From: Cinclus cinclus
Lineage: Eukaryota > Chordata > Aves > Passeriformes > Cinclidae
Length of the DNA stretch: 64,000 nt
Assembly: GCF_963662255.1 (NCBI RefSeq)
Contig: NC_085047.1
Span: forward strand, 59,022,006 to 59,086,005
Direction of reading: 5' to 3'
How positions within the stretch are numbered: position 1 is the first letter of the stretch; every line of letters begins with the position of its first letter. The translations under genes were made by a program, and so were the position numbers. Positions 35,801 through 46,717 of this stretch are shown here, in pieces. Under the pieces are notes generated by a model, which saw nothing but the letters and a program-made list of their open reading frames with translations, did no database searches and was not told where the DNA came from.

Positions 35801-35982
35801 GCGGGGGTCGCCGGCCACAGCCGGGGCACGGCCACAGCCCCACTAGTCCCCATCTCCCCACGGCCTACGGGGCCCGGCCCAGCCCAGCCCGGCCCCCGCA
35901 CCGCACGCCGCCAGCCTTGCCCGACCCTGGCTCGCAGGGTGGGGAGCTGCACCCGCTCCCTCCTGGCCCCCGGCACTCACAT
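17689..35982 (-). CDS. WBP4: WBP4 (FBP21), WW domain-binding protein 4, complete, 10 exons
   Basis: WBP4 is a nuclear spliceosome-associated protein whose WW domains bind proline-rich ligands on splicing factors. The ten exons join in frame to a predicted 391 residues (human about 376). In order: a U1/matrin-type zinc finger at about 12-36 (C13, C16, H30, H36); a conserved helix (AKEEENMSKEFAAMEEAA, about 55-72); a lysine/glutamate tract at 107-124; WW1 at about 139-166 (W140, W162); WW2 at about 180-207 (W181, W203); an acidic serine-rich stretch (about 225-240); two PYGKW motifs at 269-273 and 304-308; and the conserved C terminus (DLELPNTES, FKEKTVTSLG, ENGKSRNLRQR). All junctions are GT-AG and all phases agree. 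The ATG is split by intron 1. The gene diverges from a CpG island shared with the presumed ELF1 promoter. No inactivating change is seen. Confidence 0.97.
17897..19605 (-). other. WBP4: WBP4 intron 9
   Basis: Intron of about 1.7 kb between in-frame exons. It holds an (AG)9 run at 19278-19295. An open stretch at 18255-18611 on the plus strand resembles no family I know. Confidence 0.85.
19606..19835 (-). CDS. WBP4: WBP4 exon 9 (two PYGKW motifs)
   Basis: The acceptor is TCTTTAG and the donor GCAGG|GTGAGT. The exon encodes 76 residues plus two bases, starting RKGDNGEESEEGKKS. It contains LSPYGKWREVK and TNPYGKWKALKEV, 36 residues apart, and is rich in acidic residues and lysine. Confidence 0.95.
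19836..20861 (-). other. WBP4: WBP4 intron 8
   Basis: AT-rich intron of about 1 kb. No feature recognised. Confidence 0.85.
20862..21001 (-). CDS. WBP4: WBP4 exon 8 (end of WW2, acidic serine-rich stretch)
   Basis: The acceptor is TTGGACAG and the donor AAAG|GTACAT. The exon completes the split valine codon, finishes WW2 with STWEKPDG, then gives AAASESDSEGSENEAESSE... within SESDSEGSENEAESSETNLK, a casein-kinase-like acidic serine cluster. Confidence 0.95.
21002..22983 (-). other. WBP4: WBP4 intron 7
   Basis: Intron of about 2 kb that interrupts WW2 inside the glycine/valine region of the turn. Nothing else recognised. Confidence 0.85.
22984..23050 (-). CDS. WBP4: WBP4 exon 7 (start of WW2)
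   Basis: The acceptor is TTTTCCTAG and the donor GGAG|GTAAGG. The exon encodes GAEWVEGVTEDGHTYYYNTQ then TG, ending one base into the next codon. It supplies the first tryptophan and the YYY strand of WW2. Confidence 0.96.
23051..25881 (-). other. WBP4: WBP4 intron 6
   Basis: Intron of about 2.8 kb between the end of WW1 and the start of WW2. No gene or recognised interspersed repeat. Confidence 0.85.
25882..25937 (-). CDS. WBP4: WBP4 exon 6 (end of WW1)
   Basis: The acceptor is TTTTTTAAG and the donor AATG|GTAATC. The 56-base exon completes a split glutamate codon, then encodes SQWEKPKGFQGNSQNSQM. SQWEKP is the second half of WW1. A nearer AG (CACAG) would break the frame with exon 5. Confidence 0.94.
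25938..26731 (-). other. WBP4: WBP4 intron 5
   Basis: Intron of about 0.8 kb that interrupts WW1 at the same codon phase and position as intron 7 interrupts WW2. Otherwise featureless. Confidence 0.85.
26732..26944 (-). CDS. WBP4: WBP4 exon 5 (Lys/Glu tract and start of WW1)
   Basis: The acceptor is TCCTCTAAG and the donor GGAG|GTAAAA. The exon completes a split aspartate codon. It encodes a serine/threonine-rich linker, a tract of KKE repeats (residues 107-124), then EWVQGLSPEGYTYYYNTKTG, the first half of WW1. The lysine tract is coded by a near-pure purine run on the minus strand. Confidence 0.96.
26945..27744 (-). other. WBP4: WBP4 intron 4
   Basis: Intron of 800 bases with a T run at about 27614-27628. 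No other feature recognised. Confidence 0.85.
27745..27868 (-). CDS. WBP4: WBP4 exon 4
   Basis: The acceptor is GTTTTAG and the donor CCAG|GTAGTT. The exon encodes IKKKSLEKAKEEENMSKEFA and then AMEEAAMKAYQEDMKRLGIKP, a charged, probably helical segment strongly conserved in WBP4. Confidence 0.96.
27969..28031 (-). CDS. WBP4: WBP4 exon 3 (second half of zinc finger)
   Basis: The 63-base exon has acceptor TTTGAAG and donor GAG|GTAACT. It encodes SIEFHERGKNHKENVAKRIS plus E. It supplies the two histidines of the U1-type zinc finger (HxxxxxH). Confidence 0.95.
28032..29443 (-). other. WBP4: WBP4 intron 2
   Basis: Intron of about 1.4 kb. Its donor (CCT|GTACGA) is weak. An open stretch on the plus strand at 29041-29340 has no recognisable homology. 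Confidence 0.85.
29444..29516 (-). CDS. WBP4: WBP4 exon 2 (start of protein, first half of zinc finger)
   Basis: The acceptor is TTTCCCCAG. The exon begins with the G of the start codon (29516), then encodes ADYWKSQPKKFCDYCKCWIA and DNRP. This is the highly conserved WBP4 N terminus with the two zinc-binding cysteines (C13, C16). Confidence 0.97.
33590..33611. repeat. Short perfect inverted repeat
   Basis: GTGGCTGTT (33590-33598) and AACAGCCAC (33603-33611) form a 9-bp stem with a 4-base loop. It lies in WBP4 intron 1. Confidence 0.75.
34413..34571 (-). mobile_element. CR1 LINE 3' fragment, minus strand
   Basis: The reverse complement of the CR1 3' end: ATCACAGAACCATTTAGG, GTTGGAAAAGACCTTTAAAA, GAGTCCAACCCTTAGCCCAG and CAGGGATGGTGACTCAACCA. 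The copy decays into unrelated sequence after about 34571. It is a non-coding relic in WBP4 intron 1. Confidence 0.9.
35477..35556. repeat. 18-bp purine-rich minisatellite, about 4.5 copies
   Basis: The unit GGGAGAGGAGGAGAGGCA repeats perfectly at 35477, 35495, 35513 and 35531, then partly. It is nearly all purine on the plus strand and pyrimidine on the transcribed WBP4 RNA. It sits inside intron 1, about 430 bases from exon 1. Confidence 0.95.
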
Positions 35983-36050
35983 CGCCGCTCCCCCGGCGGC
36001 AGCAGCGTCGCCGCTCCGCTCAGCTCCGCTGCCCTGCGCTCCCCTCCGCT
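35981..36050 (-). other. WBP4: WBP4 exon 1 (5' UTR plus first two bases of the start codon)
   Basis: The minus strand reads GGAGCGGCGAT|GTGAGTGCCG. The donor cuts after AT at 35982-35981, and exon 2 begins with GGCC, rebuilding ATG GCC in a good initiation context (G at -3 and +4). No ATG lies upstream on this strand in the exon. The transcription start was not determined, so the right edge is a guess. Confidence 0.85.
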
Positions 36051-36099
36051 CGCTGCGCCGCTGGGGTAGGATGGGGCGGTGCCGGGAGAGGGAGGGAGC

Positions 36100-36249
36100 G
36101 TGGAGACGGCAGCCGGGAGGGCTCAACCCGCGCTGTCCTCCCCGCCCTTCTCCACCTCCTGCGCTCACCCGCTCCTCCTCCCTCAGCCCCGAAGAGGCGA
36201 GTGCTCAGCGGGAGCCGCCCGGACGGGGAGAAGGAGCCGCGGCCGCTCG
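36100..36249 (+). other. ELF1: Candidate non-coding first exon of the divergent gene (ELF1 by gene order)
   Basis: The plus-strand sequence ends in a consensus donor GCTCG|GTGAGT. It lies in the CpG island about 100-200 bases from the WBP4 start, the spacing expected from the human ELF1/WBP4 head-to-head pair. ELF1 is an ETS-family transcription factor with several 5' non-coding exons. No ELF1 coding sequence is visible, so the name rests on synteny alone and the left edge is arbitrary. Confidence 0.45.
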
Positions 36250-39200
36250 GTGAGTGCCGCCCGCCGCCCGAGTCCCGCGCTCGGGGGCACTGGGAGGCTC
36301 ATCCGCCTCCCCTGCGGTGGGGAAGAGACACCGAGGGCCGCAGGTTCGAGCCCCGCCGCCGGCAAGCGCCCCGTGCCAGGCAGTCCCTGCCCCGCGGCGC
36401 CCGTGGGAGATGGAGTGGGGAGAAGGGCGGTGATCGGGTGCGAAGGGGCCGGTGAGGCAGCGGGCCCGGCCGGGGGGCGGTGCGCGCCCTGGGGCGGCGG
36501 CCAGCGGAGCCCCGTCCCGCCGGACGCCGCTGCCAGCTTTCTGGGAGTTCGGCGATGCGTGTGTCGAGAGGGCTCCTGCTGCGTGCTGGCTTCACCTCCT
36601 CCCTCTCCCCGCTGCCCCTGTCGCCGCCGCCCTGCCCTCCCTCTCTCCTTGCTTGCCTCTCTCTCTCGGCCGCCCGCTTCTCCCGCCGTCGTGGGGCGGT
36701 CGCGGGAGAGGGGGGACAAGGGCCGGCGCCGTCCCGGGCGGGGGGGGAGCGGGCACGACGCGGTCACACCCGGGCGTCCCCGGCACACTGGCCCCGGATC
36801 GCCTCCTCCGCTGCTTTCCCCACAAATAAAACTCACCCCGGGCTGGTGTTCCACAGCACTCCCTCACCCTCCCCTCCCCCGCTCCCCGCCCAGCCCTGTG
36901 TGACTGATCTCCCCACGGTTCTGCGAAAAAGGTCGTGTTAATTCACCGGCTGCAGCTGGCAGCCTGTTTGCTACAGTCACGCACTGGGGTGGAGGAGAAG
37001 CCTGCCGAGTGAGTCATGGCTGTAAGAGGCCCTCCGGTTGTTTATAGCAAAAACAGGGGGATGTCCCATTCAACATGTGGGAAATACGGGGAGCAAGAAG
37101 TTGCCTCGATCCATTCTACAAGGACAGGGCGGTGGTACCTGTACCTAGCACCCCCCGCCCCAGCTCACTGTCGAGCTGCTTGAGAAAGGAGGTGGGGAGG
37201 TTGCCGTTTCCTCTCCCAGGGAGTGCTTGTGGTCAGAGTGTCATAGCTAGCTGCAGGAGCTTTGCATTTGTCAGCATTTCCATTATATGGTACTTTTTAT
37301 GTAGTTCACAACATGGCTATAAATACATGCCCTGGGTTGAAATTTGGTTGATGGCCTCTTCTCCATCTGAGCAACTTTTGAAATGATTCTGTTTAGATGC
37401 TAAGTGGAAATCCATATAAAATACTGGCTTTTTATGTTTCTTTCAACTTCAAAATTTAGCTGCTTACACGTGGGCTCTTAATCCAAAAAAAATTCTTTCC
37501 CCCATGAGTTTGTTAAACTGGGGAAGAGTTTAAAGGCATTGCCTCTGTAGGCATTGGTCATTAATTAATTAGTGCAGCAGAGAATCTGAAGACTCTTAGA
37601 GTATCCTGGCTACCTCGAGTGAGGGCACCCACCTACAGAAGGGACATGGGACACTGTGTGTCCGCATAGCTCTAATACCCTGCCAGGGTAGTTCCAATGC
37701 CTCAGCACCGCGGACAAGAAGCTGATGTTAAAATCAAGGCAGAATACATTAACTTCCCTCTGTGGAATTTTATTTATTTATTTTTTTTTCCGTGTCCGTT
37801 CACTTGCTACTTCTGAGACAAGGAACAAGCCCGGTATTTAGGAGCTTTCGTTTTGTATGCCTCTGTATATGCACTGGCTCTGGATCCCGTGAAACATGCC
37901 TGCCACCCAGTGGATATCGCTGATCTCTATGTATTCCATACATTTAGCGCCTCTCCCCTGCGCCCAGCCCTACCCCGTCGGGAAGTGGTAAGTTTGCAAA
38001 GCCAAGTGCTCCGGATGCCGGGCTCATCTGTCCGCCGTGGGCCTGTGCCCGAGGATGGTGTTGGTCGTGACAAGGTGTGCCAGCGTCCTTCCCGGCCAGC
38101 TCGGGATCGGAGGTGTGTCCCCCAAGGTCTAGCAGCTCCCTGCTGGAGCTGAAGTGAGAAGAGGGAAAGTGAATGAGGCAAACAATTGTATGCAGAGGGA
38201 AAGGTAGCTTCGTGGCTGAGACAGCTGGAGAATTGGATTTTGCAGTCCCGGCCTTTGCTGTTGTTTTCCATATAAACGTAAAGGTTTTTGCTCGTGGTCT
38301 GTTGGGTTTTTTGGGAGCCTGGCCTGAGTCCCTGGGATCTGCTTCACAGTTATGCTGAACTTAACCATCTGGAACAGAAGTGAGTGTCTGTTTGCTCTCT
38401 GTGTACAGAAGACGTTTTGCAGCATGTTAGAAATACAAGCCTTGAGTGTCAGAATTGCTCACTCAGTGTCCATGGATTTTTTTGCTTTAATCTATCTTAG
38501 TTTCCCGTATTAAAAATATGTGGGTAACAGTATCCTTTATATTACAGATTACTGTAGTGATGAGAACTATAAAAGAACCTGGGAGAAAAGAAATAATTTC
38601 CCCTGTGATTTGAGTGTGTGGTGATGCTCTAGAGAACAAGGGCAAAAAGAGGAGTTTGTGTGTTAATTATAGCAAAACTTCAGTGGGAAAAGATGTGACC
38701 AGGTCAGTTGCAAATACAGATTGATCTAATTAGAGATTGATGCATATGAGCACTAGGAGACATTTTTAGTTACCGTAGACCACTTAGTTCTAATAAATTC
38801 TAAATTCTGCTTTTCTTATCATGTTTTTAATACTTTGTTTTGTAAGTAATTTCCTAGGTTTTCTTTCCCATAGAAAAAGTGCCAAAAAGCAGATAGGCAG
38901 CCTATGGTAGCATATTTATGTCACTGTCCTTCATCAGCTGGATCTGTAATGTGACACCTGGGACTCTCCTGTCAGAACCCCCTGTTGAGGGTAACCAGTG
39001 GTGGTGTGGCTGTGGTTTGTGTTGCTGTACTTGGTCGTATCCCTTGTGTTGTGTGATCACTGTGAGGACCTGAAAAGAATGTGGATGTGGCCTAGCAAAC
39101 ACCTACTGAAAATGCACACTGCAATTTGTTTTTGGATATTTGACCAAAGGCAGATGGACTTTTCATGGGGGCAGCAAAAGGGGGGGCCTTCAATATATGG

Positions 39201-42200
39201 GCTCCACCCCTCATTCAAATCTGTCATCGGGAAACAGCATTATCCCTGGTAGTGGTTGTTTTGGTTTTTTTTCCCCTCCTGAAAACAGGTCAAGTATTTT
39301 GGCTGAGTTCTTCTAATCCTAGTCTGCCTTTTTCTGGACCCCTCACTCAGAGGTAACTTCTACAGCACATGGAACAAAACTTAGCCTGAGGCAGACATTC
39401 AACTTGGAAAATTTCAACCCAAGCAGTCAAAGTCTGGCCAAGTTACAAGCAGCTGGAAGCAGCATCTTGCATTGGAAGTGTTCGGCAGCTGCCCAATAGG
39501 AGATGCTACAAGCTTCACCAATCCTGTGTATATGTTTAGGTACATGGAAATATGCTGCTGAATTACAATGTTATTTGCCTGGTTACCTAGTCTACTAACT
39601 GTTTGTTGTTTTTTGTTTTTTCCTTACCGGAGAAAGGAACCTAAACATCTTTGGTTAATGCTGTGAATGATTTTCCTTACTCATATTATTCATTGTTGTG
39701 TTCCTGGCTGAAAAATTGAAGACTTCAAAATGGAGCCTCTGAAATAAATGACAAGCCAGGGCTTACTCTTTCTGAATATTTCAAAATGACTTAATGATTG
39801 TTAAGGACCAGTTTACAGTAGAATTAAAGCAACTTGTTTCCCAGCATTTTGATTTATAAAAAGCCCACATCTCCCAAATTCCTAAGTTATTCTTCAACTG
39901 CTCTATTGTAGCAGACTCACCCTATATTGTGTCTCTGATATATCTATTAAGTCTGCAGTGAAGTGTGAGTCTAAAACAATTGTGCCATGGAGTCACTGTG
40001 GAATAAATACCACAAACATTGGCAAAGTTGCTTCATAAATCTTTCTTAGTTTAGAGAGGAACTTTGGCATGACTTTCTTCTATGGGAGTGCAGCTGTTTC
40101 TTGTGAGGTTCCCTGGGGGCTGGATCTTGCTGGTTAATTTCAATATATTCACAGCTTTTGTGATGATATCGCATCATTACCAGCATATTATGTGCAGGTC
40201 TGTGCACGTGGGGAACAATTACTAGTACACAGTACTCCAAATAATTTTTTTAAATGGTCAGCATCCATCAGAAGGCATTTTTCATGCAGCCACATACAAA
40301 GAAACCAGGATTGTGGTTACACCGGCATGAGAGGGGACTGTCTTCAAACTGATAATTTATGGAAAGAAGGATTAAGAATTTGTGCAGAGAATCATCTCAA
40401 CGGGAGTTTTCATTGCAAGTGAAGTGTGGTCTTTGGCTGTGTAGCAATATAAATATTGCATAGAGGTAGTAAAGTACATGGCATTAGTAAGATCATAGGA
40501 ATTCCATGTCTGGTTTTGCTGTTCACACATGAGGAAGGATATGAAATATTAATAAGAGCACAGTGACAAAAGTGATCCAGGTTTTGGAGACCAGGTGTCA
40601 CAATTGCGTATTGCACATCTGAGAGAGGAAATGGTGCCTGTATATATCAAACACCTGTGTAAGGAAAATACATGATCTTTACTTGACCATCCAGTGTCTG
40701 AGAGATGAAGTTAGGCATGTTGTACTTTGAACTAATAAGTAGCAATGAGGGCAGTAAAAGATTGTAATGGATTTGTAGTTGCTGAGAGTATTTTAAGTTG
40801 CTGGTGTTTTCTTCTCAAAGATGTGCTTTCACTTGCTTTGGTGGAGGATGTTTCCAGTGTGTATAGAAGGGGAAGGACTATACTCCATTCACCTGCCTTT
40901 TTTTCTACATTGAAAAAACAAGATTACTTGCAGTGCTTTCCACGTCTTGTAGCACATGTTGCTACCCTGACTAGATTACAATAAAATGCCATACTTCAGA
41001 ACTTGGCTGGTTTTCTCTTGGGTCAGGAGGACCATTTTTTCTTGGTGCCTAATTTGACTTCTGGGAGTGTGATTAATTATTGCACACTTCCCTCTGGAGT
41101 ATCAACATCTGGTGGCAGCTGGTGATAGGATATCAGATCCTCACTTTACAGAGTCTCCTCCTATTCCCGGGTTGGTGTATCATCTTTCTTTGTTCAGGAT
41201 ACTGTCAGTTATATTCAGGGATGAAAACATTTTTTCTGCCTTTAGATAGGCAAGGACATTGCTCAGTGTTCAGAAGTCAGCTGCTCACTGCTCTCCCCTT
41301 AACCATCTCTCTGTCCTTTGGGCATTCCTCTCCTGCAGCCACATCTGCTGCAAGCAGACAGAGGCAGGCAATGTGCACATGGCCTGGCAGCAGAACACCC
41401 CCAGCAGTCACTAAAACAACAGAGGGTATGTCGATTAAATCATTTTGTAATCTGAAACATGACTGACTGCCTGAATCAAGTTGAAGCATTACCTGCAATG
41501 CTCTTTTTCAGGCAGCTTCACAATAAACCTGAAGGTTTAATTTGGCCTGGGAATTGAACTTGAGCCTAGATAGCTATGAGATGGTGCTTTAGAATTCTGT
41601 AGCTCATTCTTTTTGATATAACAAACAGATACACTTCTTTCCTCTGGCAGCTGAACTAGGACAAATATACTCTAAAACACTGAGTTATTTCTTTCTGTAG
41701 AAAACTTACTTTATTGCATGTACTCTAGTGTACATGGTATCAAAAATCAGATGTTCAATCTTTTACAGTGGTTTGGGTTTGGCTTTTTCACTCACACTTT
41801 AAGATATCCTATGAAGGTTTTAAGGTAATAAAACATTTTCTGTATAGGATGAATTTACTGGAAGTTTTCTTGTTGAGAAGAACTGAAATTTGAGGGGACT
41901 AAGTTCTTGTAAGTCACTATCTTTAAAGTTGAAAGCATGTATATGTGAGTGTTTCCACTGACTTCTAGGGCTTGGCCCATATGCCTGTTGCTATGTTCAT
42001 TGGAGTTAATAATAATGCACTATTGATTTCTAGGACATGCAGGAGCTGACCTAATAACAAAGGCACAAAACAGACTGGATGTTTTAAATTTTGAAGAGCT
42101 CTAGCTAGGCTATTTAATTAATTTTTTCTCAGAAAATGGCAGAATCAGAGAACAGTAAATTTGGCATTCTATTCTGATGTTTCAGGACCTGGATAAACTT

Positions 42201-45200
42201 GTGGTAATGTAAGATTATAATGAGTATTGCCACATTGTATCTGTTTTGAAAGTGAAGTCATTGGTTGTAGTTGGCCACTTTGTGACATCTTACTGTGTTT
42301 GTAATATTTAGTGAGTTTCATTCCCTTGTTCCTCGTGAGGTGAAACAATGTTTGAGGCTGAGATTAAAATTGTCAGAATTGTTAAGTGTCCATCTCAGAG
42401 GTAAATAAAATTTGAACATAATACTGTTAAATAGTTGAGCTATGTAGCTATTTGTATGCTTAACAGCACAAATTTATGTGTGTAGGATAATTATGTACTG
42501 TGAATTAACAAACACTAGAAATAGTTGTACGACTGTGTTATCTGACTGTTGTTTGATTTTTCACCTCACCACAGCCGCTATAATCAGAATAGTCAAGTTA
42601 GGTCTTTTTATGGAACGCATTTCTCCAGACCTGTTGTGAAAACTTTCCATTTGGTCCCTAATCCAGCCCACCTGTGGCCAGTGAAGGTGTAATTTTGCCC
42701 ACTCTTCAGAATTTAACTTCCTTTTTTTATTTGTATGTGTGTACAGAAATAATATTTTCTTGTTAAAACCTAGTACTAAAACCCTCTTTTCCACTCTAGG
42801 CAGTGGATATCCTGGGTTTTTTTCCTCCATGAATACAATAGTGACATTAAGCAGTTACATTGTCTGGAGTTCCTGGTGATACAGGCATCAACAAAATTTA
42901 ATGAAGTGTTTCAGCTTGCTTGACCTTATTCTGTGACTCATTTGTGTGTCATGGATTCAGGTAGGAAGCCAAGCAGCCTCCAAGTCCTGGCAGAAAGTTG
43001 TTCACACGCTATCTGCTGCAGCAGCTTCTGTTTCAGCATCTGCTGCTGTCCAGAGAAGCACTCTACTGTGCCATTTCCAGCAGCTTGCATGTTAGCCTGT
43101 GTTGGACAATTCTGTGGTGTGTTTGGGCTCTTCGGAGAGGGGACATGAGCTGCTGGTGGAGCAGTGGAACTATTGGTGGAAAAGCTGTGGGATTCTGCAA
43201 TTTGCTGCAGACCTTCAAAGACCTTTTGCAGACAAGGGGGTATTGAACAACATTCTGGTATCTCTTCTCTGTTCTTTCATTCTGTAAAAAGGGAAAGTTC
43301 TAGGAGAAATGGAAAGGTCTGTTGTTTTTAAGGTCCACTGTTGATCAAGAGAATTACAGCAAATATGTTTGTTTTAAGGGAAGCTGAGGGTGGACTTTGT
43401 CACCAGTTTACTGAAGAGGTGATAAGGTTATGCCATCCTGTGTCATGGGATTTGGTATTTTTTAAGATCAATGACAAGGGAAGTGATATTGTGGGTAAGA
43501 GGACAGCAAGAGTAGTCAGAAAAAGGATGGTGACAGTACTTAGTGTTCACGTATTGCCACAGGAACACTGACTGATCCAACTTAGTCACTGTTGAATCCA
43601 ATATCCAGTTACATTGTGATAATAATGTGTTGTCTAATGAACAGTGAATCTCTAGAGCATAGTCCATAGCTGTGATGTCTGCTTGTCTTCTGCATCAGTC
43701 ACCCCACCCTCCCCCCCAGCAGCTGGTCACTCATCTTCTGCTTGCATTTACTGCCCCTGACCTGCTAGCTGAGAACAGGAACCCTTCTGTTTCTGCCAAA
43801 ATTATTTTGCTTAACTTACCTGGTTAAAACAGTAGATTTATTTCACACAAAATAGACTAGGGAGCTTAGGTAGCAAAGCTGAGGCAGGTTCTGTTTTTTT
43901 CAGGTTTTCTTAGTTTACCTAATTTTGTGGGTTGACAGATTCGGTCTGAAGGATTTATAAAATGACTACTAAGAATTTTTCAAATTGAGTTTTCAAATGC
44001 TAATGTTATCATGTAGCAAAACTTGGCAACCATTACAGGTTATAATATTTTAATTAATGAACAAACTGGTTTCTGATCATAACTATACTGCAGCCATGAT
44101 GGTGAGAGTCAGAAATACACTTTTATATTCTTTATAAATGACCATTTGTGATATTTTTCCAGGATGCATCTATTGATGTTAAATTGTTTTAATGTCCTTA
44201 AAATCAAGTATACCGGTATACTTTGTCATTATTATACTCTTTTGGGAGGGGACAGGGTGATTGCATCATTGTGTACCTCATTTGAGGTGAATTGTTGGTA
44301 AAGCATTACCTAAAGTCTGATGTAGCTGCTTGCTTTGCCTCTGGATGTACATTTTGGGGCAGTCTAAAACAGAGGTCAGAACAGATTTTCAGGACAGCAT
44401 GTTTTCAGGATGATGTTGGCATAAAAGGTCTTCATGTGTTTTCTGCGAGAAAACCATTATGTTAACCTTTGTAGATCTTGTGTTTTGTGCCTCTGAAATA
44501 AAAGCTGAATCAGAAATGGGGGTTTGTAGTCTCTGTTTTATCGTTGTGTGTGACTAGCAGCTGAAAGGTCAAGTCATACATGAGACTCTTACTGTACAAG
44601 CCCTCCACTGTGTTTACCAGGTTGGTGGGAGTTTTGCTTCTTTTCCTAAATCTATACACGTTAGTCAAAACTATTAATTTCACATTTTCCTGAAGGAAAA
44701 AAAGAGGTATTTTTAGAAAGAATGCCTTTACTGTGGAGAATTACTGCAAAATACTGTGTATTTCTTCACATACTTTCAGATTCAGACTAGGTTTCAGATC
44801 TCGTGTCTTTGCCTCAATACATCAAGAATATTACTGTTTTCTCATTCTTTATTCCTCTAGGTCTCCTGGATTCGCACTTTCCTTGCTTCAAATTGACATC
44901 AAGACATGTGGAAACATTAAATAGTAGTTAGACACTCTGTAGTTTGTTGGAGTTTCTGGTTTATGATATGGTGGATAATCAACTCTCCCCATCTTATTTT
45001 TTTTGAAGTTGAAACATGTATGTTCAGATACAAATTTCCAATTTTTATATGTTATTACCAGACTGGGCAGTAGTCTTGCCATAGGTGTTTCAATAGGCAG
45101 AAGTATTTGTGCAGGTGTCCTTTAAGGGAGAAAATGCATAATTGTGGTTCTTTTCTTTCTTCATCACGTTTGCAGGATGACTGCTTTTTTAGCAGAGCAA

Positions 45201-45409
45201 CCTGTCCTAAATGGGAAGTATTAGGGAAACCACTGAATTTGGATACTGTGTTAAAGAAACTGGAAGATGGATGTGAGAAGGTCGCATTAGGAACGTTGTC
45301 ACTGGTGCTTTGTTGTTTGAGTGCTCCAGCTTTCTTGCCTAAGTTACATTTTCAAATCATGGCTTTCAGTTTGTTACTGGACACAAGGAAAAATAAAAAT
45401 TCTGAAGGT

Positions 45410-45476
45410 GTTTTTTTTTTCTTTTTTTTTTTTTTTTTCCTTTTTTAATTTTTTTTTCTTTTTTATTTTTTTTGTT
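45410..45476. repeat. Poly-T / T-rich tract
   Basis: About 65 bases that are nearly all T, with occasional C and A. Simple-sequence DNA with no poly(A)-tailed source element recognised next to it. Confidence 0.85.
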
Positions 45477-46717
45477 CCACCATTCCGGGGAACTGGGATT
45501 ACTCATTTCATCTGCCAGAAAAATATTACTTACCAACTCCAGAGATAAGCAGGGAGGAAATGACAATTGTATGTGGATTCTGGCTGGAACATGATCAGAG
45601 CTTGGGTGGCTTAAAAGCACATGTCTCCATGCTTTTGTTCTGAAGAGCCACCACAATCAAATTTTCCTATCTTTGTTAAAAAATGTATCTTGAATGTTCA
45701 TTCATATGCCTGAAGAATAGGGAATAGAGCTGGAAATGAAAGAAAAGAATGTAAAACAAATTAGAAAGGGAAAGAAATAGAGAAAGGCAATCCAAACTAG
45801 CTTCCTCCTTCTAACTGTAAGAACATGAGCCAGGGAAATGAGACACAGAAGAAATTGAATAATCCCACTGGTAATGTTGTGATAATTTAAACTCCTGTTG
45901 AAAAACTGGGAGCTAGACCAGCACTTGCAGGAGAATATTGAGTTTAATTGATTATCTGTAGTGAGAAATTTACATCCCTGTCATCCAGCTTGGTGTGTGG
46001 ATATTTGTTTACTGAAGGATTTTTTGTGTTCTTTTTTAGAACAGTGTAACCTTTTGTTAAATGTGAGAAAAATGAACTCAAATCTGAATGCTGCTACCAA
46101 ATAACATTGAAGACCAGTTACCTGTAATTACAGCTTGAATTTCTTTCTCCTTGGCTCCTTAACATAGTGTTAGTATGATATAGTTTTGAGGAGGTTAAGA
46201 GTGTGAAATGTGGACAAGCAGTTTTTCCACCTAATTAATGGTCAGATTTTCTAAGTAAATGGTAGCGATCAGTGAAGCACCAGAGCCTTCCCAGTTAGCT
46301 ATGCTAAGAGTTGAAACTCAAGATCTTCCAATTCCTTTTTGACAGTCTGGACTTACTTTGCTGTGCTTCACAAATGAGGAGGGAGGTACAGAAAGCCCTG
46401 AGCAGTTCTGTGGGGAGTCAGGTGTGGTTGTTAGCTTGGGATTGGTGCCAGTGATCATACCTGAGGGGAAAGTAATGGGGAAAGCGAAGCAATAAAGCCC
46501 CATCAGGGAGAAAAAAAGTATATGACTTAGCAGCCTCCCACCTGCTCTGTTTTATCTCAGTAGTGATATTTGTTCTTTTTTTCCCCAGAAGATTTAAACT
46601 CTTTGTACTTTTGGTGTTTAATAAAAGTGAAAAGAAATGGATGACAAGGAGATATCTTTTTGGGGCTTTGCTTCCATAGCTAGTAGAAATGTATTTCTGC
46701 TCAGAGTCAGAGAGATG

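Larger units (their letters stand above)
29517..35980 (-). other. WBP4: WBP4 intron 1
   Basis: The longest WBP4 intron, about 6.5 kb, running from the CpG island to exon 2. It contains a minus-strand CR1 fragment, a small perfect hairpin and an 18-base minisatellite, each listed separately. No additional coding exon recognised. Confidence 0.85.
35590..36900. promoter_or_regulatory. CpG island 1, likely bidirectional promoter of WBP4 and presumed ELF1
   Basis: GC-rich, CpG-dense block in an otherwise AT-rich window. It contains WBP4 exon 1 on the minus strand. On the plus strand it has a strong splice donor (GCTCG|GTGAGT at 36249/36250) that could end a divergent first exon. GC-box-like sequence GGGGCGG lies at about 36072-36078, between the two. 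In human, ELF1 and WBP4 are head to head, which fits. No TATA box stands out. Borders are approximate. Confidence 0.8.

Noticed and set aside
35300..35976. Long minus-strand open frames of up to 203 residues next to WBP4 exon 1
   Set aside because: They run through the 18-bp minisatellite and GC-rich island, are open in several frames at once, and repeat PCLSS-type units from the minisatellite. The real WBP4 transcript reads out of exon 1 by splicing at 35980.
36079..36903. Plus-strand frame of 274 residues in CpG island 1
   Set aside because: Very GC-rich, rich in Pro/Arg/Gly/Ala, with competing frames on both strands and no known domain. It crosses a strong splice donor at 36249. Best read as a composition effect.
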